Assembly: GCA_965197405.1 (NCBI GenBank)
Contig: OZ240206.1
Coordinates: 1,612,001 to 1,676,000, forward strand
Length of the DNA stretch: 64,000 nt
Source: G965197405 sp965197405
GTDB taxonomy: Bacteria; Chloroflexota; Dehalococcoidia; Lucifugimonadales; JAGWBF01
Direction: 5' to 3'
The notes beneath the pieces are model-generated. The model made no database searches. It had not been told where the DNA came from and saw only the letters and a list, made by a program, of their open reading frames with translations. Shown one piece after another: positions 8,540 through 16,431 of the stretch. Positions within the stretch are counted from its first letter, which is position 1; every line of letters begins with the position of its first letter. The translations under genes were made by a program, and so were the position numbers.

Positions 8540-9718
8540 TTAAAGCCACTCTGACATAAGCTCCAGGTACTTGTACCCGGAGCCTGTGTTCAGCAGTATT
8601 ATAGTCTCCTCCGGGCCGAGGAATCCATCCTGGACGAGCTCCTTCAGGCCTGACAGGGTTGCCGCTCCTTCGGGGCAGGCGAAAACCCCCTCGTCGGAGG
8701 CCATCTCTCCCATGGCTGCCATCATGGACTCATCCGTCACCGCCATCGCCGTGCCCCCCGTGTCCCGGATGGCCTGGAGGATGATGTAGTCGGCGAAGGG
8801 ATGGGGGACCCGGAGGCCGCCGGCGAGGGTGTGGGCGCCGGGCCACGGCTCGGCCTGCTGTGCACCTTCGTGGAACGCCTTTACTATGGGCTGGCACCCC
8901 TCGGCCTGGACGGCGATGAGCTTGGGCAACGCGCCCTCCACCCAGCCAAGCTCCAGTAGCTCGTAGAACCCCTTCCACATGCCCACGATGCCCGTGCCGC
9001 CGCCGGTGGGGTAGACAATGGCGCCGGGCATTCTCCAACCCAGCTGCATGGCCAGCTCCAGGCCCATAGTCTTCTTTCCCTCCGCGCGGTAGGGTTCCTG
9101 TAGGGTTGACACGTCAAAGAGACCCTCTTTTTGCGCCATGTCCCTGGAGAGGCGTCCGGCGTCACTTATCAGCCCGTCCACCAGGGTGAGGTGGGATCCC
9201 ATGATGGCCGACTCCACCTTGTTGGCGTCGGGGGCGTCCCGGGGCATGACCACGTGGGCTTCGAGACCGCCCCTTGCGGCATAGGCCGCTATAGCCCCGG
9301 CCGCATTTCCCGCCGAGGGCATCGCAAACCTTTTCAGGCCCAACTCGTTGGCCTTGGACACCGCTGCCGAGAGGCCCCGCGCCTTGAAGGTGCCGGTCGG
9401 ATTGAGGCCCTCGTCCTTAATGTACAGGCTCTTCAGCCCCAGCTTTTTCCCCAGGTTCCGGGCTTCGAGCAGGGGCGTCCCTCCCTCGCCCAGGCTGAGG
9501 ACTTTGCCGGGATCCAGGACGGGCAGCAGCTCCGAGAAGCGCCACATGCTGGAGGGACGGTCCAGCAGGTCTTTTCTATCCACTTCCCGCTTCAACCTTG
9601 CCAGGTCGTACCGGGCGAAGAGCACCTTGCCACACTGGGGGCACGTCCTGACGACCTCGGAGGGGGAGCAGGTCTTGCCGCAGTGGGTACATTCCAGGTG
9701 GTCCAGGTAGCTGAACAT
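8540..9718 (-). CDS. thrC: Threonine synthase
   Basis: A PLP-dependent fold-type II enzyme turning O-phosphohomoserine into threonine. The N-terminus carries a small zinc-ribbon-like segment (CTHCGKTCSPSEVVRTCPQCGK), as in many class threonine synthases. The active-site Lys is in NPTGTFKARG (about residue 114), the phosphate-binding stretch is AMPSAGNAAGAIAAYAARGG, and the glycine-rich PLP phosphate loop is TGGGTGIVG (about 242). Length, 392 residues, fits. The product pool links loosely to RidA-type imine detoxification. It reads ahead of ispH. Confidence 0.93.
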   Translation of the reverse strand: MFSYLDHLECTHCGKTCSPSEVVRTCPQCGKVLFARYDLARLKREVDRKDLLDRPSSMWRFSELLPVLDPGKVLSLGEGGTPLLEARNLGKKLGLKSLYIKDEGLNPTGTFKARGLSAAVSKANELGLKRFAMPSAGNAAGAIAAYAARGGLEAHVVMPRDAPDANKVESAIMGSHLTLVDGLISDAGRLSRDMAQKEGLFDVSTLQEPYRAEGKKTMGLELAMQLGWRMPGAIVYPTGGGTGIVGMWKGFYELLELGWVEGALPKLIAVQAEGCQPIVKAFHEGAQQAEPWPGAHTLAGGLRVPHPFADYIILQAIRDTGGTAMAVTDESMMAAMGEMASDEGVFACPEGAATLSGLKELVQDGFLGPEETIILLNTGSGYKYLELMSEWL

Positions 9719-9736
9719 GGGCCTGCTCTCCTCGTT

Positions 9737-9947
9737 CAGGACCTTTTCATTGTCACTCTGAGCGATAGCGAAGGGTCTAAAGACCTGTCTGGCTGTGTGT
9801 CGCGCGCAGACGAGTTCCTCGGTGTCGGTTGCTTGCGAGGTATTTTAGATTCTTCGTCGCTCCGCTCCTCAGGATGACACGCGGTGGAGGCTTGCCTGCT
9901 GTAGGCAGGTCTGTATTCACCTGACGCCGAGAATGAAAAGGCCCTGT
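9737..9947. repeat. Dispersed repeat family A, copy 2 (full length)
   Basis: About 210 bases bounded by CAGGACCTTTTCATTGTCAC on the left and GAGAATGAAAAGGCCCTG on the right, an inverted pair. Inside are GAGCGATAGCGAAGGGTCTAAAG and TTTTAGATTCTTCGTCGCTC, the two family arms. With the next copy it makes up most of the 552-base gap between thrC and hemL; no gene is seen there. Confidence 0.8.
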
Positions 9948-10044
9948 CCTTATTGGGGTCGCTTGTATCAAGGGCTGACATATTATATCATGCTTGTGCA
10001 GAAGCCACGGAAGGGTGGAGGCAGGTCCAGAAAACAGGTCCGAG

Positions 10045-10173
10045 TCAGGGCACCCCTTTTCAATTGTCACCCCGAGCGGAGCGAGGGGTCTAAAGTCCTG
10101 GCTGACCGTGCTGTCTTGCTTCCGGCTTTTGTTAGGCGCCATTTTAGATTCCTCGCTGCGCTCGGAATGACAT
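10045..10173. repeat. Dispersed repeat family A, copy 3 (right end missing)
   Basis: Begins CAGGGCACCCCTTTTCAATTG and holds CCCCGAGCGGAGCGAGGGGTC and AGATTCCTCGCTGCGCTCGG. The outer right end is absent. Confidence 0.7.
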
Positions 10174-10270
10174 GGTAGGGGCCACGCTGCGTTCGGAATG
10201 ACCGAGGGAAGAGACTCGCAGATTGATAACTAAATGACCCTGGGGTCGAGGCACCGCGAAAAGAGAGCTT

Positions 10271-11605
10271 ATGGCTACCATACTTGAAGAGTATATCCAG
10301 AAACATCCGGGGTCGGCCAGTCGCTATGAAGAGGCCAGAGAAATCTTTCCGGGAGGCGTCACCCACGACAACCGCTATGTGACCCCCTTCCCCATCTACG
10401 TGACCCACGGCAGTGGTCCCCTGAAGTGGGACGTGGACGGCAACGAGTACGTGGACTACGTTTCCGGCCACGGCGCCCTCATCCTGGGCCACTCCCATCC
10501 CGAGATAGCATCCGCCGTCGCCAGCCAGGTGTCCAGGGGTACGCACCTTGGGGCCAACACGGAAGAGGAGATGCGCTGGGGCCGCGCCATAAAGAAGCTG
10601 ATGCCTTCCATCGAGAAGATACGCTGCCATAGCTCGGGCACCGAGGCGACCCTGATGGCCCTTCGCCTGGCCAGGGCCTATACGGGCAAGAACAAGATCG
10701 TCAAGTTCGAGGAGCACTTCCACGGCTGGCACGACTACGTAGCCGTCAGAAATGATGCGCTGGTTGCCGGTATTCCCGAGACTATTTCTCAATCGGTGAT
10801 TGTGCTGCCCCCTGGCGATATAGCCCTTGTGGAGAACGCCCTGTCCCAGGATGGGGACGTAGCTGCCGTTATCCTGGAACCCACCGGTGCCCATTACGGC
10901 CAGCTGCCCCTGATGGTCCCCCAGTTCTTGCAGGACTTGAGGGAGGTCACTCGAAGGCATGGCGTCCTGCTCATCATGGACGAGGTGGTTACCGGTTTTC
11001 GCGTATCCCCGGGCGGTGCCCAGGGACGCTTCGGCATTGACCCCGACCTGACCACTATGGCCAAGATCGTGGCGGGCGGCCTGCCCGGGGGTGTTGTGGG
11101 TGGCAAGGCGGACATCATTGACATGATCGCCTTTCGGGACGACCCGCGGTGGGACAGCAGGCAACGCATAGCCCACCCCGGCACCTTCAACGCCAACCCT
11201 CTATCCGCCGCGGCGGGGGCGACGTGCCTGGAAATGATCGCCAGCCAGCCCATCAATGAGCGGGCAGACGCGGTGGCGTCGCGACTGAAGAGGGGCCTGA
11301 ACGATGTCTTCGCCAAGATGGAAGTGCCGGGCCACGCCCACGGCATGGCTTCCCTGATTCACCTCACCCTGAGCGACTGCGATTGTGACCGAGAGCTATG
11401 CACCATGTCCCACCGGGAGATACAGGAGGCAGCCGGCCCCGCCAAAACCGTCCCCTTGAAGAGGGCCATGATGAACGCCGGAGTGGACATGATGGGCAGA
11501 GGCTCCCTCATAGTCTCCGCTACTCACACGGAGCAGGACGTGGACCGTACCATAGAGGCCTTCGAGGAGTCCCTCGCGGCCATGCGAGGGGAGGGGATAA
11601 CCTAG
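10271..11605 (+). CDS. hemL: Glutamate-1-semialdehyde 2,1-aminomutase or close class-III aminotransferase
   Basis: A PLP-dependent class III aminotransferase-fold enzyme of 444 residues. HemL converts glutamate-1-semialdehyde into 5-aminolevulinate, the start of tetrapyrrole synthesis. Seen in order: FPGGVTHDNRY, DGNEYVDYVSGHGALILGHSHP, RCHSSGTEATLMALRLAR, KFEEHFHGWHDY, EPTGAHYGQLPL, LLIMDEVVTGFR with the PLP Asp, and the Schiff-base Lys in TTMAKIVAGGLPGG. The N-terminal region and MDEVVTGFR support HemL, but related aminomutase-like enzymes share these motifs, so the substrate is not certain. Haem is needed by the oxidase genes at the other end of the window. Start ATG 10271 is preceded by AAGAGAG. 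Confidence 0.8.
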   Translation: MATILEEYIQKHPGSASRYEEAREIFPGGVTHDNRYVTPFPIYVTHGSGPLKWDVDGNEYVDYVSGHGALILGHSHPEIASAVASQVSRGTHLGANTEEEMRWGRAIKKLMPSIEKIRCHSSGTEATLMALRLARAYTGKNKIVKFEEHFHGWHDYVAVRNDALVAGIPETISQSVIVLPPGDIALVENALSQDGDVAAVILEPTGAHYGQLPLMVPQFLQDLREVTRRHGVLLIMDEVVTGFRVSPGGAQGRFGIDPDLTTMAKIVAGGLPGGVVGGKADIIDMIAFRDDPRWDSRQRIAHPGTFNANPLSAAAGATCLEMIASQPINERADAVASRLKRGLNDVFAKMEVPGHAHGMASLIHLTLSDCDCDRELCTMSHREIQEAAGPAKTVPLKRAMMNAGVDMMGRGSLIVSATHTEQDVDRTIEAFEESLAAMRGEGIT

Positions 11606-11619
11606 CCTGGATAGAGCTT

Positions 11620-11688
11620 GGACTCCTGCGAAAGCAGGAGTGCCGATGGGAAGCGCCAGGGTTTAGTTCTTTGTTCACTCATCGGTAA
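11620..11688. repeat. MITE-like repeat family B, partial copy
   Basis: Right half only: GAAGCGCCAGGGTTTAGTTC and the terminal TTGTTCACTCATCGGTAA. To the left lies the GACTCCTGCGAAAGCAGGAG palindrome that also sits inside the full copy at 57690. Confidence 0.65.
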
Positions 11689-11724
11689 ATGCCCCTGTAT
11701 AGACCTGGAGGGCTCCCCTGAGGA

Positions 11725-12216
11725 ATGCAGATGAGGAATGCGGAAGAGGTTGGTCTGCCTCGCTGGCCGTCGAAGGGCAACCGCCGCAAGCTGGAGGCGC
11801 TGTGGCTGGAAGAGTTGGAGCGTCATGGGCTGTCCGTCTTCCTCCCGGAGGCCCCGGTTGACGTACCTCCGGAGCTGTACAAGGCCATAGGGGCGTTCAA
11901 CGCCGGGCTGCTCTGGGAGTGTCACGAGACCCTGGAGGGCGTCTGGCTGAGCACGCCTTACCCCCTGCGGTTCTTCTACCATGCAATCATCAAGGCAGCC
12001 GTCGGCTTCTATCACCTGTCCCGCCACAATCGCCACGGCGCCAGGGTGAAGCTGGCCGACGCTGTGAGACTGCTCCGGCTCTTCTCACCGGACTACCTTG
12101 GCGTGCAGACCGACCTGCTCTGCCGTGATACCTCCGCGTGGCTGGCGAAGCTGGAGGGCGGCGACGCCATCAACTGGGCTGAGCTGGACGACCTGGCCCG
12201 CCCGTGCATTCGATGA
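11725..12216 (+). CDS. DUF309 domain protein
   Basis: A 163-residue protein whose second half is a DUF309 helical domain: NAGLLWECHETLEGVW, then FYHAIIKAAVGFYHLSRHNRHGARVKLADAVRLL. This domain, found in many bacteria, has conserved His and Glu (WECHE and FYH) that suggest a metal or ligand site, but no function is established. The first 50 residues (WPSKGNRRKLEALWLEELERHGLSVFLPE) are less conserved. ATG 11725 and 11731 are both possible starts. Confidence 0.75.
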   Translation: MQMRNAEEVGLPRWPSKGNRRKLEALWLEELERHGLSVFLPEAPVDVPPELYKAIGAFNAGLLWECHETLEGVWLSTPYPLRFFYHAIIKAAVGFYHLSRHNRHGARVKLADAVRLLRLFSPDYLGVQTDLLCRDTSAWLAKLEGGDAINWAELDDLARPCIR

Positions 12217-12330
12217 AAATAGGACCGTCCGAAACCTCTTTCGCTTCTCCCCGTCAATCCTGGCAGCGCCCGCCTTGACCACCAAGAGAAGGGTGCCCCT
12301 TCTCCGAGCCCTGATCGCACACGGCCGCGC

Positions 12331-12582
12331 TCAGGTGTGAGTCTCGTCAATGCGGACTATGTCTGCCTGAATCACTGCAACGGCCTGAACGACCCGTTGG
12401 AGTAGTTCGGCCCTGCGCTCGGCAGCCGCGTCCATTTGCTGCATGGATTCGGTGATTTGCTGGACGGACTCAATGACTTGCCGGATGGATTCGGCTATAC
12501 GCCGCTGGTCTTCATCAATCATCGCGAGCATGTCGGCGGTGTACCGAGCAAACTCTTCCATGTTCCTCATGCGCTCTTCCAT
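12331..12582 (-). CDS. Small coiled-coil protein of unknown function
   Basis: An 83-residue, very regular amphipathic helix: repeating ESIRQVIESVQQITESMQQM and AAERRAELLQRVVQAVAVI with no Pro or Gly breaks, so almost certainly a coiled coil. AAGGAGCGCAT precedes ATG 12582, a good ribosome binding site, which argues that it is real. It lies downstream of the HD gene on the same strand with a gap of 57 bases. No family is recognised. Confidence 0.65.
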   Translation of the reverse strand: MEERMRNMEEFARYTADMLAMIDEDQRRIAESIRQVIESVQQITESMQQMDAAAERRAELLQRVVQAVAVIQADIVRIDETHT

Positions 12583-12639
12583 ATGCGCTCCTTGCTTTAC
12601 GGCGACCCAGAGCTTGAGGGTTTTCTCGTTTTCCGCCTG

Positions 12640-13206
12640 CTATGGAGCGCCGGAGTTCAACCCCAGGTCTGCCGCCACGGGCTTCAGGCTCTCGATAATG
12701 AAGGTTATGTGCTCGTCCAGGTCCAACCCCAACTCCTCGGCCCCTTTGACGATGTCGTCACGGTTGACGTCCTTGGCAAAGGCCTTGTCCTTCATCTTCT
12801 TGACCACGGACCTGGGGGTTACGTCGTCCAGGCTTTTGCTGGGCCTCACCAGGGTGACTGCCCTTATGAATCCCGAAAGCTCGTCCACCGCGAATACGGT
12901 ACGCTCCATCAGGGTCTCTCGCTGGATGCCCGTGTGGTCGCCATGGGTGAGAACGGCCCGGACGATGGACTCCGGGTAGCCCCGCTCTCTCAATATGTTT
13001 GCGCCGTACATGGGGTGCTCCTCCGGGGTGGGGACGGTCTCCCAGTCGAAGTCGTGGAGCAGCCCGGCGATGCCCCACACCTCCTCGTCCTCCCCGTACT
13101 TGCGGGCGTAGGCCCGCATGGCCGCCTCCACCGCCAGGAGGTGCTTCATAAGGGTATCCGTCTTGACGAACTCCTGGAGAATCTCCAGGGTGCTCTCTCT
13201 ATCCAT
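12640..13206 (-). CDS. HD-domain (HDIG-type) phosphohydrolase
   Basis: A 188-residue protein with an HD metal-binding core: the first His in TLMKHLLAVEAAM, the HD pair in WGIAGLLHDFDWE, the third-site motif EEHPMYGANILRERGYPESIV, and VLTHGDHTG. Members hydrolyse nucleotides or other phosphate esters; substrate unknown. Start ATG 13206 is preferred over the upstream in-frame ATG because it gives the normal N-terminus (MDRESTLEIL). It overlaps the stop of the tRNA methyltransferase gene upstream by 8 bases, indicating translational coupling. Confidence 0.85.
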   Translation of the reverse strand: MDRESTLEILQEFVKTDTLMKHLLAVEAAMRAYARKYGEDEEVWGIAGLLHDFDWETVPTPEEHPMYGANILRERGYPESIVRAVLTHGDHTGIQRETLMERTVFAVDELSGFIRAVTLVRPSKSLDDVTPRSVVKKMKDKAFAKDVNRDDIVKGAEELGLDLDEHITFIIESLKPVAADLGLNSGAP

Positions 13207-14050
13207 CCCGTTCCTCCTTTTCCGGCTCCTCGCGGTCTTCTTCAGCACCGGCTTCCGGGGCCGGTCCGCCCTTGGGCATACACCTCCGGGCCGTGGTAAT
13301 AAAGCCTGTGTGGGCCACCATCCGGTGGGCGGGCCTTACGCTGCGGTGGGTCACGCTCCAGGGCCGCAGCAGCACCTCCACCGTCTCGATTAGCTGAAAG
13401 CGTGGGTCGGAGGAGAGGGCCTGCGCCATCTGGTGGACCTGGAGCACGGTGGGCAGGAAGCTGAGGAGGATGCCCCCCATGCTGAGGGCCTGGGCCGCCG
13501 AGGGGACGACGTGCCAAGGCTCCGGCACGTCCAGGACTATCCTGTCCACCTCTCTTTCCTCGATGCCCCGGTATACGTCGCCCATGACGAGGATGTGATT
13601 GGAGGGGTTGGCTGCGAGGATGCGTATGTTGCGCATGGCTGTCTTCACCATGTCCGCCCGTACCTCGTAGGTTGTGACCCTGCCCGACTCGCCCACGGCC
13701 CTCAGCAGCGCGGCCGTCAGCGCCCCGGAGCCCAGCCCCGACTCCACTACAGTAGCGCCGGGGAAGATGTCGGCGAGTATGAGTATGTTGCCCAGGTCTT
13801 TGGGGTAAATCACCTGGGCACCTCGGGGCATCTCCAGCACGTAGTCGCCCAGCGTAGGCTTGACGGCCAAGAGGCTCTGGCCGCGGCTGGTGCGGAACCA
13901 TCCCCCCTGTTCCTGCCCGATTATCTCCTTGTGGGGCAGGGTGCCGACATGGGTGTGAAAGGAGGCCCCTGCGTCGAGCGTGAGGAGGTATCTGCGCCCC
14001 TTGCGGTCTATGAGGAGTGCCAGGTCGCCTTCCTGAAATTCTTTGCCCAT
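13199..14050 (-). CDS. trmI: tRNA (adenine-58-N1)-methyltransferase
   Basis: TrmI methylates N1 of A58 in the T-loop of tRNA, using S-adenosylmethionine, as a tetramer. The 283-residue protein has the N-terminal beta domain (FQEGDLALLIDRKGRRYLLTL, FHTHVGTLPHKEIIG) and the Rossmann core: SAM motif ESGLGSGALTAALLRAVG near 105, TTYEVRADMV, and the catalytic-loop DRIVLDVPEPWHVV. A short acidic tail (EEDREEPEKEE) ends it. Reads into the HD gene. Confidence 0.92.
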   Translation of the reverse strand: MGKEFQEGDLALLIDRKGRRYLLTLDAGASFHTHVGTLPHKEIIGQEQGGWFRTSRGQSLLAVKPTLGDYVLEMPRGAQVIYPKDLGNILILADIFPGATVVESGLGSGALTAALLRAVGESGRVTTYEVRADMVKTAMRNIRILAANPSNHILVMGDVYRGIEEREVDRIVLDVPEPWHVVPSAAQALSMGGILLSFLPTVLQVHQMAQALSSDPRFQLIETVEVLLRPWSVTHRSVRPAHRMVAHTGFITTARRCMPKGGPAPEAGAEEDREEPEKEERDG

Positions 14051-14162
14051 AGTATCTCAGATGACCGGAGTAAGAATTGGCCCCTGTACCATATATCAGG
14101 CAGGCCCGCCGCATCGGGTATACCCTCCTTCGGCAGGCCTGGGGTGGGTCACGGGTATTCGC

Positions 14163-14627
14163 CTAGCCCAGCTTCTCCACCTCGGTCAGGATGTCCAGCG
14201 GGTTGGGGATGTTGGGCGCTGTGTACTCGTGCCTGTACCGTATGACTCCATCCTTGTCAACGATAACCACGGCGCGGTTGGGTGCCCCGCGCTCCTCGTT
14301 CCAAAGGTCGTAGGACTTGGTCATCTGCCCGTGGGGGTGGAAATCGGACAACAGTGGGTAGGGTATGACACCCAGGCTGGTGGAATATGCCCGGTGGGAG
14401 AATTGACTGTCACAGCTTATGCCCAGTACCTGGGCACCCTTCTCCTCGAACCGGCCGTTGTGCTGCCGGAACAAGGAGACCTGGTTGGTTCAACCACCGG
14501 TGAAATCGAAGATGTGAAAGGACAGGACCACATATTTCTGCCCCTTGTACTGGCTCAAGCTGACCCGCTCGCCATCCTGAGAGAGAAGGCTAAAGTCGGG
14601 AGCAGCCTGTCCTACTTCTGCCGCCAT
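14163..14627 (-). CDS. Probable selenocysteine-containing peroxiredoxin (AhpC/TSA family)
   Basis: ATG 14627 follows AGGAGGAG and begins MAAEVGQAAPDFSLLSQDGE, the ordinary peroxiredoxin N-terminus. The frame reaches YVVLSFHIFDFTGG, then meets TGA at 14492-14490 (codon 46), and continues without a further stop as TNQVSLFRQHNGRFEEKGAQ VLGISCD to TAG, 154 codons in all. The neighbouring Cys paralogue reads AFTGVCTTEMC at the same place, so TGA sits exactly on the peroxidatic Cys. A stem-loop of bacterial SECIS form follows (14442-14478). Peroxiredoxins reduce peroxides; Sec-type members are known in bacteria. Gene callers would keep only the part after the stop. Alternatives are a nonsense mutation, but the conserved sequence on both sides argues against decay. 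Confidence 0.85.
14442..14478 (-). promoter_or_regulatory. Candidate bacterial SECIS element in the peroxiredoxin gene
   Basis: Starting 12 bases after the TGA, CTCCTTG pairs with CGAGGAG (7 pairs, one G-U), a 2x2 TT/TT internal loop follows, then CCGGC pairs with GCCGG. The apical loop is AGCACAACG. It begins 26 bases after the TGA and has G as its second base, both as known for SelB-binding SECIS hairpins. Confidence 0.75.
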
Positions 14628-14721
14628 CGTTGCTCCTCCTTATACATAATACATAGGACCTGTAGTCTCGGAAAAATCCTGTTTCTCAAAGGCATTCACA
14701 GATAGCCGGACTGCACCGGGT

Positions 14722-15198
14722 CTACCCCGCCAACTGGCTGAGGGACTGCCTGATTTCGGCGTAGTCAGGCTCGTTGACCGGGCTTGGGGCCACCCATTTG
14801 TAGCGCACCACGCCGTCTTTGTCCACCACAAACACGGCCCGGTTCGCGGCCACATACCCTTCCATTCCCGCCAGGTCGGAGAGGGCGACGTCGTACTGGT
14901 TCACCACCTGTCTGTTGTAGTCGCTCAGAATTGGGAAGTTCAGATTGTTCTGGTCAACCCACGCCTTCTGAGAGAAGGGCGGGTCTACACTGATGCCCAG
15001 GACCTGGGCGTTGAGGGAGTTGAACTGGGATTCCTGGTCCCTCAGAGTGCACATCTCAGTGGTGCAAACGCCGGTAAAGGCCCCCGGGAAGAAAGCTAGG
15101 ACCACGTTCTTCCCCTTGAACTCGCTCAGAGCACGCTGTTGCCGGTCATGGTCGTACAGGGTGAAGTCGGGAGCTGGCTGACCTACTTCTCCCGCCAT
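14722..15198 (-). CDS. Peroxiredoxin (AhpC/TSA family, Cys form)
   Basis: A 158-residue thiol peroxidase: N-terminus MAGEVGQPAPDFTLYDHD, then VVLAFFPGAFTGVCTTEMCTLRD with the peroxidatic Cys (residue 48) and a second Cys five residues on, a usual place for the resolving Cys in BCP/PrxQ-like proteins. FSQKAWVDQNNLNFPILSD and AVFVVDKDGVVRYKW follow. AAGGAGGTGTAACG precedes ATG 15198. Its own likely -10 box TATAAT lies at 15280-15275 (minus strand). It is the upstream member of a tandem pair with the Sec peroxiredoxin, 94 bases apart, presumably a duplication and one transcript. Confidence 0.92.
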   Translation of the reverse strand: MAGEVGQPAPDFTLYDHDRQQRALSEFKGKNVVLAFFPGAFTGVCTTEMCTLRDQESQFNSLNAQVLGISVDPPFSQKAWVDQNNLNFPILSDYNRQVVNQYDVALSDLAGMEGYVAANRAVFVVDKDGVVRYKWVAPSPVNEPDYAEIRQSLSQLAG

Positions 15199-15321
15199 CG
15201 TTACACCTCCTTATCCGTCTTATCCGAATCTATGACCTCTACACGCCCCGGCGATGTGGAGCGGGGCAGCTATCATTATAACCCATTTGAAGAGGCGCTT
15301 CTACTGCTGCGCTTTCAGTCC

Positions 15322-15479
15322 CAGGGTCTTTCAATTGTCACCCCGAGCGGAGCGAGGGGTCTAAAGTCCTTGCTTTCTTAGGCGTGCTGCTATCCGAGCA
15401 TTTTTAGATTCCTCGCTGCGCTCGGAATGACACGCGGCGGGGGCCTGTATTTACCTGGCGTGAGAGTTGAAAGACCCTG
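15322..15479. repeat. Dispersed repeat family A, copy 4
   Basis: Starts CAGGGTCTTTCAATTGTCAC, contains CGAGCGGAGCGAGGGGTCTA and TAGATTCCTCGCTGCGCTCG, and ends GAGAGTTGAAAGACCCTG; the two ends form an inverted repeat. The gap 15199-15321 before it holds only the promoter region of the peroxiredoxin pair. Confidence 0.8.
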
Positions 15480-15489
15480 CTTTCAATCC

Positions 15490-16302
15490 CAGGGCCTTTC
15501 CATTCTCGACGCTCAGACCTTTGCCAAGCACTACAATCGCTGCCGGCAGTTGGACGCACCGGAGTCGTTGCTGCCCCGCAAGCGAGGCCCCCGGTGGAAG
15601 AGTCGTCGCACCCTGCCCTACATAGAGCAGAAGGTGTTGGAGCAGAGACGCAAGGGTATCAATCGCTATGAAATTTATGCCATACTTCAGCCAGTCCTTA
15701 AAGACCATACTCCCTTGCCTTTCACCATCTATGCCATCACCAAGAGGCACGGACTGAATCGTCTAACACCACCCATGCAACATTCTAAACGAAAGATAAT
15801 CAAGAGCCGGTCTGGGGAACCGGGACATCTGGACCGCCACTACCTGAGCCGGGACCTGATAGTGGGTGCCCGGAAGCGGTATTACCTGGTGTCCGTGCTG
15901 GACGCCTGTACCCGCATAGCCTGGGCAGAGGTGGTGCCTGATCTCAAGAGCATCAACCTGCTGAATGCAGAGTACGGGATACGCTTCGAAACCATCCTCA
16001 CGGACAACGGGAAAGAGGTGGCTTTACGAGGTAATGTGTCCCGACATCCCTTTGAGAGGATGCTCAGTGAGCTTGGCATCAAGCATCGGTACACCAGACC
16101 CTACCGACCCCAGACCAACGGAAAGGTGGAACGGTTCTGGAGAACTCTGGATGAAGACCTGATAGAGGGGACCACCTTTGATTCCCTTGAGGAGCTGAGG
16201 GAGGAGTTAATGCAATGCCTCTACTACAACACTCAAAGGCCCCACCAGGGTCTTAACGGCAAGACTCCCCTCCAAGCCCTGCAACTTTTGTCAATGAATT
16301 AG
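15490..16302 (+). pseudogene. IS481/IS3-like transposase (rve integrase core), 5'-truncated
   Basis: About 270 residues with a complete integrase core: first Asp in GEPGHLDRHYLSRD, second in ETILTDNGKE, Glu in QTNGKVERFWRTLDEDL, and the tail CLYYNTQRPHQGLNGKTPLQAL. A partial linker (LLPRKRGPRWKSRRTLPYIEQKVLE) is present, but the N-terminal helix-turn-helix that normally precedes it is missing. The open frame instead runs into the end of a family A repeat (GGGCCTTTCCATTCTCGAC at 15493). No start with a ribosome binding site and no terminal repeats are seen. It therefore looks like a fragment inserted in, or bounded by, repeat A copies. Confidence 0.75.
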
Positions 16303-16311
16303 CTAACACTT

Positions 16312-16408
16312 ACAATTTCGAACGCAGCGAAGCGGAGTGAGGAATCCCGGATGCGGGCCTATTGGAGAGAATGGATTTTTAGATTCCTCGCTGCGCTCGG
16401 AATGACAT
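16312..16408. repeat. Dispersed repeat family A, copy 5 (partial)
   Basis: Has TTCGAACGCAGCGAAGCGGAG and TTTAGATTCCTCGCTGCGCTCGG but lacks the left end, which may be the piece left of the transposase fragment at 15493-15512. Confidence 0.65.
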
Positions 16409-16431
16409 CAGAGGGGGTGTAAGCTATTTTG

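Noticed and set aside
14163..14474. A short independent peroxiredoxin-like ORF starting at TTG 14474
   Set aside because: It lacks the N-terminal half of the fold and the catalytic residue, and has no ribosome binding site; the upstream frame with ATG 14627 explains it as one gene with a TGA.
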